From positions 739,501-803,500 of the forward strand of contig JAWQEG010000508.1 of NCBI GenBank assembly GCA_033782935.1: a stretch of 64,000 bases of DNA, read 5' to 3'. The notes under the pieces were generated by a model. That model did not search any database, was not told the DNA's origin, and worked only from the letters and a program-made list of their open reading frames with translations. The position numbers were made by a program, and so were the translations under genes. Shown piece after piece: positions 1-13,051 of this stretch (position 1 is its first letter; each line of letters opens with the position of its first letter). The DNA is from Petrolisthes cinctipes (Eukaryota; Arthropoda; Malacostraca; Decapoda; Porcellanidae).

Positions 1-41
1 TTTTGGGCCTGAATTTTGAAAATACTCTAACACGGAGTAGG
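1..41 (+). repeat. Partial long monomer at the left edge
   Basis: The window opens inside the 3' tail of an La-type monomer (GGGCCTGAATTTTGAAAATAC). The first complete monomer begins at CATGTACAG, position 42. The array clearly continues to the left of the window. Confidence 0.9.
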
Positions 42-1352
42 CATGTACAGATCGCTTCTGGGACCCCAAAATATCGAATTTTCGGGTGTTTAGGGCCAGA
101 ATTTGAGATATAAACGGGTACAGAAGATGCATGCACATATCGACTTTTGGGCACCTAAAAGATCGATTTTCAGTATGTTTTTGGCCTGTATTTTGAAAAT
201 ACTCTAACACGGAGTAGGCATGTACAGATCGCTTCTGGGACCTCTAAATATCGAATTTTCGGGTGTTTTGGGACTGAATTTGATATATCGATTTTTTGGC
301 ACCTAAAATGTCGATTTTTAGCATGTTTTTAGCCTATATTTTGAAAATATTCTAGCACTGTGTAGGCATGTACAGATTGTTCTGGGACCCCAAAATATTG
401 AATTTTCGGGTGTTTTGAGCCTGAATTTGAGATATAAACGGGTACAGAAGATAAATGCACATATTGACTTTGGGCATCTAAAATATCGATTTTCAGCATG
501 TTTTGGGCCTGTATTTTGAAAATACTCTAACACTGAGTAGGCATGTACAGATTGCTTCTGGGACCCCAAAATATTGAATTTTCGGGTGTTTTGAGCCTGA
601 ATTTGAGATATAAACGGGTACTGAAGATGCATGCACATATCGACTTTTGTGCACCTAAAAGATCGATTTTCAGTATGTTTTGAGCATGTATTTTGAAAAT
701 ACTCTAACACGGAGTAGGCATGTACAGATCACTTCTGGGACCCCTAAATATCGAATTTTCGGGTGTTTTGGGACTGAATTTGAGATATCGACTTTTTGGC
801 ACCTAAAAGATCGATTTTTAGCATGTTTTTAGCCTATATTTTGAAAATATTTTAGCACTGAGTAGGCATGTACAGATTGCTTCTGGGACCCCAAAATATT
901 GAATTTTCGGGTGTTTTGAGCCTGAATTTGAGATATAAACGGGTACAGAAGATACATGCACATATTGACTTTGGGCACCAAAAATATCGATTTTCAGCAT
1001 GTTTTGGGCCTGAATTTTGAAAATACTCTAACACGGAGTAGGCATGTACAGATCGCTTCTGGGACCCCAAAATATCGAATTTTCGGGTGTTTTGAGCCTG
1101 AATTTGTGATATAAACGGGTACTGAAGATGCATGCACATATCGACTTTTATGCACCTAAAAGATCGATTTTCAGTATGTTTTGAGCATGTATTTTGAAAA
1201 TACTCTAACACGGAGTAGGCATGTACAGATACCTTCTGGGACCCCTAAATATCGAATTTTCGGGTGTTTTGGGACTGAATTTGAGATATCGACTTTTTGG
1301 CACCTAAAAGATCGATTTTTAGCATGTTTTTAGCCTATATTTTGAAAATATT

Positions 1353-2984
1353 CTAGCACTGTGTAAGCATGTACAGATTGCTTCTGGGACCCCAAAATAT
1401 TGAATTTTCGGGTGTTTTGAGCCTGAATTTGAGATATAAACGGGTACTGAAGATGCATGCACATATCGACTTTTGTGCACCTAAAAGATCGATTTTCAGT
1501 ATGTTTTGAGCATGTATTTTGAAAATACTCTAACACGGAGTAGGCATGTACAGATCGCTTCTGGGACCCCTAAATATCGAATTTTCGGGTGTTTTGGGAC
1601 TGAATTTGAGATATTGACTTTTTGGCACCTAAAAGATCGATTTTTAGAATGTTTTTAGCTTATATTTTGAAAATATTCTAGTACTGTACAGATTGCTTCC
1701 GGGACCCCAAAATATTGAATTTTCGGGTGTTTTGAGCCTGAATTTGAGATATAAACGGGTACAGAAGATACATGCACATATTGACTTTGGGCATCTAAAA
1801 TATCGATTTTCAGCATGTTTTGGGCCTGTATTTTGAAAATACTCTAACACTGAGTTGGCATGTACAGATTGCTTCTGGGACCCCAAAATATTGAATTTTC
1901 GGGTGTTTTGAGCCTGAATTTGAGATATAAACGGATACTGAAGATGCATGCACATATCGACTTTTGTGCACCTAAAAGATCGATTTTCAGTATGTTTTGA
2001 GCATGTATTTTGAAAATACTCTAACACGGAGTAGGCATGTACAGATCGCTTCTGGGACCCCTAAATATCGAATTTTCGGGTGTTTTGGGACTGAATTTGA
2101 GATATCGACTTTTTGGCACCAAAAAGATCGATTTTTAGCATGTTTTTAGCCTATATTTTGAAAATATTCTAGCACTGTGTAGGCATGTACAGATTGCTTC
2201 TGGGACCCCAAAATATTGAATTTTCGGGTGTTTTGAGCCTGAATTTGAGATATAAACGGGTACTGAAGATGCATGCACATATCGACTTTTGTGCACCTAA
2301 AAGATCGATTTTCAGTATGTTTTGAGCATGTATTTTGAAAATACTCTAACACGGAGTAGGCATGTACAGATCGCTTCTGGGACCCCTAAATATCGAATTT
2401 TCGGGTGTTTTGGGACTGAATTTGAGATATCGACTTTTTGGCACCTAAAAGATCGATTTTTAGCATGTTTTTAGCCTATATTTTGAAAATATTCTAGCAC
2501 TGTACAGATTGCTTCTGGGACCCCAAAATATTGAATTTTCGGGTGTTTTGAGCCTGAATTTGAGATATAAACGGGTACAGAAGATACATGCACATATTGA
2601 CTTTGGGCACCAAAAATATCGATTTTCAGCATGTTTTGGGCCTGAATTTTGAAAATACTCTAACACGGAGTAGGCATGTACAGATCGCTTCTGGGACCCC
2701 AAAATATCGAATTTTCGGGTGTTTTGAGCCTGAATTTAAGATATAAACGGGTACTGAAGATGCATGCACATATCGACTTTTGTGCACCTAAAAGATCGAT
2801 TTTCAGTATGTTGTGAGCATGTATTTTTAAAATACTCTAACACGGAGTAGGCATGTACAGATCGCTTCTGGGACCCCTAAATATCGAATTTTCGGGTGTT
2901 TTGGGACTGAATTTGAGATATCGACTTTTTGGCACCTAAAAGATCGATTTTTAGCATGTTTTTAGCCTATATTTTGAAAATATT
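1353..2984 (+). repeat. Two copies of an 816-bp pentamer (L-S-L-L-S)
   Basis: S-anchor spacings here run 325, 491, 325, 491 bp, so a dimer followed by a 10-bp-deleted trimer forms an 816-bp unit present twice (1353-2168 and 2169-2984). The same pair recurs at 6627-8258 as part of the larger duplication. This is a local alternative to the 501-bp trimer register. Confidence 0.82.
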
Positions 2985-3910
2985 CTAGAACTGTGTAGGC
3001 ATGTACAGATTGCTTCTGGGACTCCAAAATATTGAATTTTCGGGTGTTTTGAGCCTGAATTTGAGATATAAACGGGTACAGAAGATACATGCACATATTG
3101 ACTTTGGGCATCTAAAATATCGATTTTCAGCATGTTTTGGGCCTGTATTTTGAAAATACTCTAACACTGAGTAGGCATGTACAGATTGCTTTTGGGACCC
3201 CAAAATATCGAATTTTCGGGTGTTTTGAGCCTGAATTTAAGATATAAACGGGTACTGAAGATGCATGCACATATCGACTTTTGTGCACCTAAAAGATCGA
3301 TTTTCAGTATGTTTTGAGCATGTATTTTGAAAATACTCTAACACGGAGTAGGCATGTACAGATCGCTTCTGGGACCCCTAAATATCGAATTTTCCGGTGT
3401 TTTGGGACGGAATTTGAGATATCGACTTTTTGGCACCTAAAAGATCGATTTTTAGCATGTTTTTAGCCTATATTTTGAAAATATTCTAGCATTGTACAGA
3501 TTGCTTCTGGGACCCCAAAATATTGAATTTTCGGGTGTTTTGAGCCTGAATTTGAGATATAAACGGGTACAGAAGATACATGCACATATTGACTTTGGGC
3601 ACCAAAAATATCGATTTTCAGCATGTTTTGGGCCTGAATTTTGAAAATACTCTAACACGGAGTAGGCATGTACAGATCGCTTCTGGGACCCCAAAATATC
3701 GAATTTTCGGGTGTTTAGGGCCCGAATTTGAGATATAAACGGGTACAGAAGATGCATGCACATATCGACTTTTGGGCACCTAAAAGATCGATTTCAGTAT
3801 GTTTTTGGCCTGTATTTTGAAAATACTCTAACACGGAGTAGGCATGTACAGATCGCTTCTGGGACCTCTAAATATCGAATTTCGGGTGTTTTGGGACTGA
3901 ATTTGAGATA

Positions 3911-3970
3911 TCGATTTTTTGGCACCTAAAATGTCGATTTTTAGCATGTTTTTAGCCTATATTTTGAAAA
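3911..3970. other. Phased A/T tracts in an S1 monomer (example)
   Basis: Runs of A or T at 3915-3920, 3928-3931, 3938-3942, 3949-3953 and 3962-3965 have centres spaced about 12, 10.5, 11 and 12.5 bp, close to one helical turn. Phased A-tracts are known to cause intrinsic DNA curvature. The pattern is repeated in most S monomers, so curvature peaks would recur once per composite unit. Curvature itself is inferred, not measured. Confidence 0.6.
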
Positions 3971-6273
3971 TATTCTAGCACTGTGTAGGCATGTACAGAT
4001 TGCTTCTGGGACCCCAAAATATTGAATTTTCGGGTGTTTTGAGCCTGAATTTGAGATATAAACGGGTACAGAAGATACATGCACATATTGACTTTGGGCA
4101 TCTAAAATATCGATTTTCAGCATGTTTTGGGCCTGTATTTTGAAAATACTCTAACACTGAGTAGGCATGTACAGATTGCTTCTGGGACCCCAAAATATTG
4201 AATTTTCGGGTGTTTTGAGCCTGAATTTGAGATATAAACGGATACTGAAGATGCATGCACATATCGACTTTTGTGCACCTAAAAGATCGATTTTCAGTAT
4301 GTTTTGAGCATGTATTTTGAAAATACTCTAACACGGAGTAGGCATGTACAGATCGCTTCTGGGACCCCTATATTGCGAATTTTCGGGTGTTTTGGGACTG
4401 AATTTGAGATATCGACTTTTTGGCACCTAAAAGATCGATTTTTAGCATGTTTTTAGCCTATATTTTAAAAATATTCTAGCACTGTCCAGATTGCTTCTGG
4501 GACCCCAAAATATTGAATTTTCGGGTGTTTTGAGCCTGAATTTGAGATATAAACGGGTACAGAAGATACATGCACATATTGACTTTGGGCACCAAAAATA
4601 TCGATTTTCAGCATGTTTTGGGCCTGAATTTTGAAAATACTCTAACACGGAGTAGGCATGTACAGATTGCTTCTGGGACCCCAAAATATCGAATTTTCGG
4701 GTGTTTAGGGCCAGAATTTGAGATATAAACGGGTACAGAAGATGCATGCACATATCGACTTTTGGGCACATAAAAGATCGATTTTCTGTATGTTTTTGGC
4801 CTGTATTTTGAAAATACTCTAACACTGAGTAGGCATGTACAGATTGCTTCTGGGACCCCAAAATATTGAATTTTCGGGTGTTTTGAGCCTGAATTTGAGA
4901 TATAAACGGGTACTGAAGATGCATGCACATATCGACTTTTGTGCACCTAAAAGATCGATTATCAGTATGTTTTGAGCATGTATTTTGAAAATACTCTAAC
5001 ACGGAGTAGGCATGTACAGATCGCTTCTGGGAACCCTAAATATCGAATTTTCGGGTGTTTTGGGACTGAATTTGAGATATCGACTTTTTGGCACCTAAAA
5101 GATCTATTTTTAGCATGTTTTTAGCCTATATTTTGAAAATATTCTAGCACTGTACAGATTGCTTCTGGGACCCCAAAATATTGAATTTTCGGGTGTTTTG
5201 AGCCTGAATTTGAGATATAAACGGGTACAGAAGATACATGCACATATTGACTTTGGGCATCTAAAATATCGATTTTCAGCATGTTTTGGGCCTGTATTTT
5301 GAAAATACTCTAACACTGAGTAGGCATGTACAGATTGCTTCTGGGACCCCAAAATATTGAATTTTCGGGTGTTTTGAGCCTGAATTTGAGATATAAACGG
5401 ATACTGAAGATGCATGCACATATCGACTTTTGTGCACCTAAAAGATCGATTTTCAGTATGTTTTGAGCATGTATTTTGAAAATACTCTAACACGGAGTAG
5501 GCATGTACAGATCGCTTCTGGGACCCCTAAATATCGAATTTTCGGGTGTTTTGGGACTGAATTTGAGATATCGACTTTTTGGCACCTAAAAGATCGATTT
5601 TTAGCATGTTTTTAGCCTATATTTTGAAAATATTCTAGCACTGAGTAGGCATGTACAGATTGCTTCTGGGACCCCAAAATATTGAATTTTCGGGTGTTTT
5701 GAGCCTGAATTTGAGATATAAACGGGTACAGAAGATACATGCACATATTGACTTTGGGCATCTAAAATATCGATTTTCAGCATGTTTTGGGCCTGTATTT
5801 TGAAAATACTCTAACACTGAGTAGGCATGTACAGATTGCTTCTGGGACCCCAAAATATTGAATTTTCGGGTGTTTTTAGCCTGAATTTGAGATATAAACG
5901 GGTACTGAAGATGCATGCACATATCGACTTTTGTGCACCTAAAAGATCGATTTTCAGTATGTTTTGAGCATGTATTTTGAAAATACTCTAACACGGAGTA
6001 GGCATGTACAGATCGCTTCTGGGACCCCTAAATTGCGAATTTTTGGGTGTTTTGGGACTGAATTTGAGATATCGACTTTTTGGCACCTAAAAGATCGATT
6101 TTTAGCATGTTTTTAGCCTATATTTTGAAAATATTCTAGCACTGTACAGATTGCTTCTGGGACCCCAAAATATTAAATTTTCGGGTGTTTTGAGCCTGAA
6201 TTTGAGATATAAACGGGTACAGAAAATACATGCACATATTGACTTTGGGCACTAAAAATATCGATTTTCAGCA

Positions 6274-9200
6274 TGTTTTGGGCCTGAATTTTGAAAATAC
6301 TCTAACACGGAGTAGGCATGTACAGATCGCTTCTGGGACCCCAAAATATCGAATTTTCGGGTGTTTTGAGCCTGAATTTGTGATATAAACGGGTACTGAA
6401 GATGCATGCACATATCGACTTTTATGCACCTAAAAGATCGATTTTCAGTATGTTTTGAGCATGTATTTTGAAAATACTCTAACACGGAGTAGGCATGTAC
6501 AGATACCTTCTGGGACCCCTAAATATCGAATTTTCGGGTGTTTTGGGACTGAATTTGAGATATCGACTTTTTGGCACCTAAAAGATCGATTTTTAGCATG
6601 TTTTTAGCCTATATTTTGAAAATATTCTAGCACTGTGTAGGCATGTACAGATTGCTTCTGGGACCCCAAAATATTGAATTTTCGGGTGTTTTGAGCCTGA
6701 ATTTGAGATATAAACGGGTACTGAAGATGCATGCACATATCGACTTTTGTGCACCTAAAAGATCGATTTTCAGTATGTTTTGAGCATGTATTTTGAAAAT
6801 ACTCTAACACGGAGTAGGCATGTACAGATCGCTTCTGGGACCCCTAAATATCGAATTTTCGGGTGTTTTGGGACTGAATTTGAGATATCGACTTTTTGGC
6901 ACCTAAAAGATCGATTTTTAGAATGTTTTTAGCTTATATTTTGAAAATATTCTAGTACTGTACAGATTGCTTCTGGGACCCCAAAATATTGAATTTTCGG
7001 GTGTTTTGAGCCTGAATTTGAGATATAAACGGGTACAGAAGATACATGCACATATTGACTTTGGGCATCTAAAATATCGATTTTCAGCATGTTTTGGGCC
7101 TGTATTTTGAAAATTCTCTAACACTGAGTTGGCATGTACAGATTGCTTCTGGGACCCCAAAATATTGAATTTTCGGGTGTTTTGAGCCTGAATTTGAGAT
7201 ATAAACGGGTACTGAAGATGCATGCACATATCGACTTTTGTGCACCTAAAAGATCGATTTTCAGTATGTTTTGAGCATGTATTTTGAAAATACTCTAACA
7301 CGGAGTAGGCATGTACAGATCGCTTCTGGGACCCCTAAATATCGAATTTTCGGGTGTTTTGGGACTGAATTTGAGATATCGACTTTTTGGCACCTAAAAG
7401 ATCGATTTTTAGCATGTTTTTAGCCTATATTTTGAAAATATTCTAGCACTGTGTAGGCATGTACAGATTGCTTCTGGGACCCCAAAATATTGAATTTTCG
7501 GGTGTTTTGAGCCTGAATTTGAGATATAAACGGGTACTGAAGATGCATGCACATATCGACTTTTGTGCACCTAAAAGATCGATTTTCAGTATGTTTTGAG
7601 CATGTATTTTGAAAATACTCTAACACGGAGTAGGCATGTACAGATCGCTTCTGGGACCCCTAAATATCGAATTTTCGGGTGTTTTGGGACTGAATTTGAG
7701 ATATCGACTTTTTGGCACCTATAAGGTCGTTTTTTAGCATGTTTTTAGCCTATATTTTGAAAATATTCTAGCACTGTACAGATTGCTTCTGGGACCCCAA
7801 AATATTGAATTTTCGGGTGTTTTGAGCCTGAATTTGAGATATAAACGGGTACAGAAGATACATGCACATATTGACTTTGGGCACCAAAAATATCGATTTT
7901 CAGCATGTTTTGTTCCTGAATTTTGAAAATACTCTAACACGGAGTAGGCATGTACAGATCGCTTCTGGGACCCCAAAATATCGAATTTTCGGGTGTTTTG
8001 AGCCTGAATTTAAGATATAAACGGGTACTGAAGATGCATGCACATATCGACTTTTGTGCACCTAAAAGATCGATTTTCAGTATGTTGTGAGCATGTATTT
8101 TTAAAATACTCTAACACGGAGTAGGCATGTACAGATCGCTTCTGGGACCCCTAAATATCGAATTTTCGGGTGTTTCGGAACTGAATTTGAGATATCGACT
8201 TTTTGGCACCTAAAAGATCGATTTTTAGCATGTTTTTAGCCTATATTTTGAAAATATTCTAGCACTGTGTAGGCATGTACAGATTGCTTCTGGGACCCCA
8301 AAATATTGAATTTTCGGGTGTTTTGAGCCTGAATTTGAGATATAAACGGGTACAGAAGATACATGCACATATTGACTTTGGGCATCTAAAATATCGATTT
8401 TCAGCATGTTTTGGGCCTGTATTTTGAAAATACTCTAACACTGAGTAGGCATGTACAGATTGCTTCTGGGACCCCAAAATATCGAATTTTCGGGTGTTTT
8501 GAGGCTGAATTTAAGATATAAACGGGTACTGAAGATGCATGCACATATCGACTTTTGTGCACCTAAAAGATCGATTTTCAGTATGTTTTGAGCATGTATT
8601 TTGAAAATACTCTAACACGGAGTAGGCATGTACAGATCGCTTCTGGGACCCCTAAATATCGAATTTTCGGGTGTTTTGGGACGGAATTTGAGATATCGAC
8701 TTTTTGGCACCTAAAAGATCGATTTTTAGCATGTTTTTAGCCTATATTTTGAAAATATTCTAGCATTGTACAGATTGCTTCTGGGACCCCAAAATATTGA
8801 ATTTTCGGGTGTTTTGAGCCTGAATTTGAGATATAAACGGGTACAGAAGATACATGCACATATTGACTTTGGGCACCAAAAATATCGATTTTCAGCATGT
8901 TTTGGGCCTGAATTTTGAAAATACTCTAACACGGAGTAGGCATGTACAGATCGCTTCTGGGACCCCAAAATATCGAATTTTCGGGTGTTTAGGGCCAGAA
9001 TTTGAGATATAAACGGGTACAGAAGATGCATGCACATATCGACTTTTGGGCACCTAAAAGATCGATTTTCAGTATGTTTTTGGCCTGTATTTTGAAAATA
9101 CTCTAACACGGAGTAGGCATGTACAGATCGCTTCTGGGACCTCTAAATATCGAATTTCGGGTGTTTTGGGACTGAATTTGAGATATCGATTTTTTGGCAC

Positions 9201-10085
9201 CTAAAATGTCGATTTTTTGCATGTTTTTAGCCTATATTTTGAAAATATTCTAGCACTGTGTAGGCATGTACAGATTGCTTCTGGGACCCCAAAATATTGA
9301 ATTTTCGGGTGTTTTGAGCCTGAATTTGAGATATAAACGGGTACAGAAGATACATGCACATATTGACTTTGGGCATCTAAAATATCGATTTTCAGCATGT
9401 TTTGGGCCTGTATTTTGAAAATACTCTAACACTGAGTAGGCATGTACAGATTGCTTCTGGGACCCCAAAATATTGAATTTTCGGGTGTTTTGAGCCTGAA
9501 TTTGAGATATAAACGGATACTGAAGATGCATGCACATATCGACTTTTGTGCACCTAAAAGATCGATTTTCAGTATGTTTTGAGCATGTATTTTGAAAATA
9601 CTCTAACACGGAGTAGGCATGTACAGATCGCTTCTGGGACCCCTAAATTGCGAATTTTCGGGTGTTTTGGGACTGAATTTGAGATATCGACTTTTTGGCA
9701 CCTAAAAGATCGATTTTTAGCATGTTTTTAGCCTATATTTTAAAAATATTCTAGCACTGTACAGATTGCTTCTGGGACCCCAAAATATTGAATTTTCGGG
9801 TGTTTTGAGCCTGAATTTGAGATATAAACGGGTACAGAAGATACATGCACATATTGACTTTGGGCATCTAAAATATCGATTTTCAGCATGTTTTGGGCCT
9901 GTATTTTGAAAATACTCTAACACTGAGTAGGCATGTACAGATTGCTTCTAGGACCCCAAAATATTGAATTTTCGGGTGTTTAGGGCCAGAATTTGAGATA
10001 TAAACGGGTACAGAAGATGCATGCACATATCGACTTTTGGGCACATAAAAGATCGATTTTCTGTATGTTTTTGGCCTGTATTTTG
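6274..10085 (+). repeat. 5.27-kb-offset duplication, right copy
   Basis: Right partner of the block at about 1.0-4.8 kb. S-anchor positions repeat exactly (1353/6627, 1678/6952, 2169/7443, 2494/7768, 2985/8259, 3486/8760), then shift by one base (3975/9250, 4476/9751). Private changes include CACCTATAAGGTCG near 7728 and TTTTGTTCCTGAATTTTG near 7910, showing divergence after duplication. Confidence 0.85.
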
Positions 10086-12058
10086 AAAATACTCTAACAC
10101 GGAGTAGGCATGTACAGATACCTTCTGGGACCTCTAAATATCGAATTTTCGGGTGTTTTGCGACTGAATTTGAGATATCGATTTTATGGCACCTAAAATG
10201 TCGATTTTTAGCATGTTTTTAGCCTATATTTTGAAAATATTCTAGCACTGTGTAGGCATGTACAGATTGCTTCTGGGACCCCAAAATATTGAATTTTCGG
10301 GTGTTTTGAGCCTGAATTTGAGATATAAACGGGTACAGAAGATACATGCACATATTGACTTTGGGCATCTAAAATATCGATTTTCAGCATGTTTTGGGCC
10401 TGTATTTTGAAAATACTCTAACACTGAGTAGGCATGTACAGATTGCTTCTAGGACCCCAAAATATTGAATTTTCGGGTGTTTTGAGCCTGAATTTGAGAT
10501 ATAAACGGGTACTGAAGATGCATGCACATATCGACTTTTGTGCACCTAAAAGATCGATTTTCAGTATGTTTTGAGCATGTATTTTGAAAATACTCTAACA
10601 CGGAGTAGGCATGTACAGATCGCTTCTGGGACCCCTAAATATCGAATTTTCGGGTGTTTTGGGACTGAATTTGAGATATCGACTTTTTGGCACCTAAAAG
10701 ATCGATTTTTAGCATGTTTTTAGCCTATATTTTGAAAATATTCTAGCACTGTGTAGGCATGTACAGATTGCTTCTGGGACCCCAAAATATTGAATTTTCG
10801 GGTGTTTTGAGCCTGAATTTGAGATATAAACGGGTACAGAAGATACATGCACATATTGACTTTGGGCATCTAAAATATCGATTTTCAGCATGTTTTGGGC
10901 CTGTATTTTGAAAATACTCTAACACTGAGTAGGCATGTACAGATTGCTTCTGGGACCCCAAAATATTGAATTTTCTGGTGTTTTGAGCCTGAATTTGAGA
11001 TATAAACGGATACTGAAGATGCATGCACATATCGACTTTTGTGCACCTAAAAGATCGATTTTCAGTATGTTTTGAGCATGTATTTTGAAAATACTCTAAC
11101 ACGGAGTAGGCATGTACAGATCGCTTTTGGGACCCCTAAATATCGAATTTTCGGGTGTTTTGGGACTGAATTTGAGATATCGACTTTTTGGCACCTAAAA
11201 GATCGATTTTTAGCATGTTTTTAGCCTATATTATAAAAATATTCTAGCACTGTGCAGATTGCTTCTGGGACCCCAAAATATTGAATTTTCGGGTGTTTTG
11301 AGCCTGAATTTGAGATATAAACGGGTACAGAAGATACATGCACATATTGACTTTGGGCACCAAAAATATCGATTTTCAGCATGTTTTGGGCCTGAATTTT
11401 GAAAATACTCTTACACGGAGTAGGCATGTACAGATCGCTTCTGGGACCCCAAAATATCGAATTTTCGGGTGTTTAGGGCCAGAATTTGAGATATAAACGG
11501 GTACAGAAGATGCATGCACATATCGACTTTTGGGCACCTAAAAGATCGATTTTCAGTATGTTTTTGGCCTGTATTTTGAAAATACTCAAACACGGAGTAG
11601 GCATGTACAGATACCTTCTGGGACCTCTAAATATCGAATTTTCGGGTGTTTTGGGACTGAATTTGAGATATCGATTTTTTGGCACCTAAAATGTCGATTT
11701 TTAGCATGTTTTTAGCCTATATTTTGAAAATATTCTAGCACTGTGTAGGCATGTACAGATTGCTTCTGGGACCCCAAAATATTGAATTTTCGGGTGTTTT
11801 GAGCCTGAATTTGAGATATAAACGGGTACAGAAGATACATGCACATATTGACTTTGGGCATCTAAAATATCGATTTTCAGCATGTTTTGGGCCTGTATTT
11901 TGAAAATACTCTAACACTGAGTAGGCATGTACAGATCGCTTCTGGGACCCCTAAATATCGAATTTTCGGGTGTTTTGGGACTGAATTTGAGATATCGACT
12001 TTTTGGCACCTAAAAGATCGATTTTTAGCATGTTTTTAGCCTATATTTTGAAAATATT

Positions 12059-13051
12059 CTAGCACTGTGTAGGCATGTACAGATTGCTTCTGGGACCCCA
12101 AAATATTGAATTTTCGGGTGTTTTGAGCCTGAATTTGAGATATAAACGGGTACTGAAGATTCATGCACATATCGACTTTTGTGCACCTAAAAGATCGATT
12201 TTCAGTATGTTTTGAGCATGTATTTTGAAAATACTCTAACACGGAGTAGGCATGTACAGATTGCTTCTGGGACCCCTAAATATCGAATTTTCGGGTGTTT
12301 TGGGACTGAATTTGAGATATCGACTTTTTGGCACCTAAAAGATCGATTTTTAGCATGTTTTTAGCCTATATTTTGAAAATATTCTAGCACTGTACAGATT
12401 GCTTCTGGGACCCCAAAATATTGAATTTTCGGGTGTTTTGAGCCTGAATTTGAGATATAAACGGGTACAGAAGATACATGCACATATTGACTTTGGGCAC
12501 CAAAAATATCGATTTTCAGCATGTTTTGGGCCTGAATTTTGAAAATACTCTAACACGGAGTAGGCATGTACAGATCGCTTCTGGGACCCCAAAATATCGA
12601 ATTTTCGGGTGTTTAGGGCCAGAATTTGAGATATAAACGGGTACAGAAGATGCATGCACTTATCGACTTTTGGGCACCTAAAAGATCGATTTTCAGTATG
12701 TTTTTGGCCTGTATTTTGAAAATACTCTAACACGGAGTAGGCATGTACAGATACCTTCTGGTACCTCTAAATATTGAATTTTCGGTTGTTTTGAGCCTGA
12801 ATTTGAGATATAAACGTGTACTGAAGATGCATGCACATATCGACTTTTGTGCACCTAAAAGATCGATTTTCAGTATGTTTTGAGCATGTATTTTGAAAAT
12901 ACTCTAACACGGAGTAGGCATGTACAGATCACTTCTGGGACCCCTAAATATCGAATTTTCGGGTGTTTTGGGACTGAATTTGAGACATCGACTTTTTGGC
13001 ACCTAAAAGATCGATTTTTAGCATGTTTTTAGCCTATATTTTGAAAATATT
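12059..13051 (+). repeat. 993-bp tandem unit (dimer + tetramer), copy 1
   Basis: Anchors at 12059, 12384 and 13052 give 325 + 668 = 993 bp. The same pattern follows at 13052, 13377 and 14045. Both copies share uncommon variants: GAAGATTCATGCAC, GCATGCACTTATCGAC and CTTCTGGTACCTC. Small differences exist: ATATTGAATTTTCGGTTG near 12772 against ATATCGAATTTTCGGGTG in copy 2, and AAACGTGTACTG near 12814. Confidence 0.87.
12384..12400 (+). repeat. 10-bp deletion variant of the S/L junction (example)
   Basis: The sequence reads CTAGCACTGTACAGATT, where the full form is CTAGCACTGTGTAGGCATGTACAG. Ten bases are missing between two copies of TGT, leaving one TGT. This shortens trimers from 501 to 491 bp and tetramers from 678 to 668 bp. 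The variant recurs across the window, for example near 1678, 2494, 5144, 6136, 13377, 24929, 31710, 50447 and 62624, so it has been spread by array turnover. Confidence 0.9.

Larger units (their letters stand above)
1000..4810 (+). repeat. 5.27-kb-offset duplication, left copy
   Basis: This block matches 6,274-10,085 at an offset of 5,274-5,275 bp. Rare variants shared at the same offset include AATTTGTGATATAAACGGG with TTTTATGCACC (about 1105 and 6379), TTAGAATGTTTTTAGCTTAT (about 1646 and 6920), GAGTTGGCATG (about 1852 and 7126), GTTGTGAGCATG (about 2811 and 8085) and GGGCACATAAAAG (about 4764 and 10039). The copies are similar but not identical: near 4591 this copy reads CACCAAAAAT where the other reads CATCTAAAAT. 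Ends are estimated to within about 100 bp. Confidence 0.85.
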
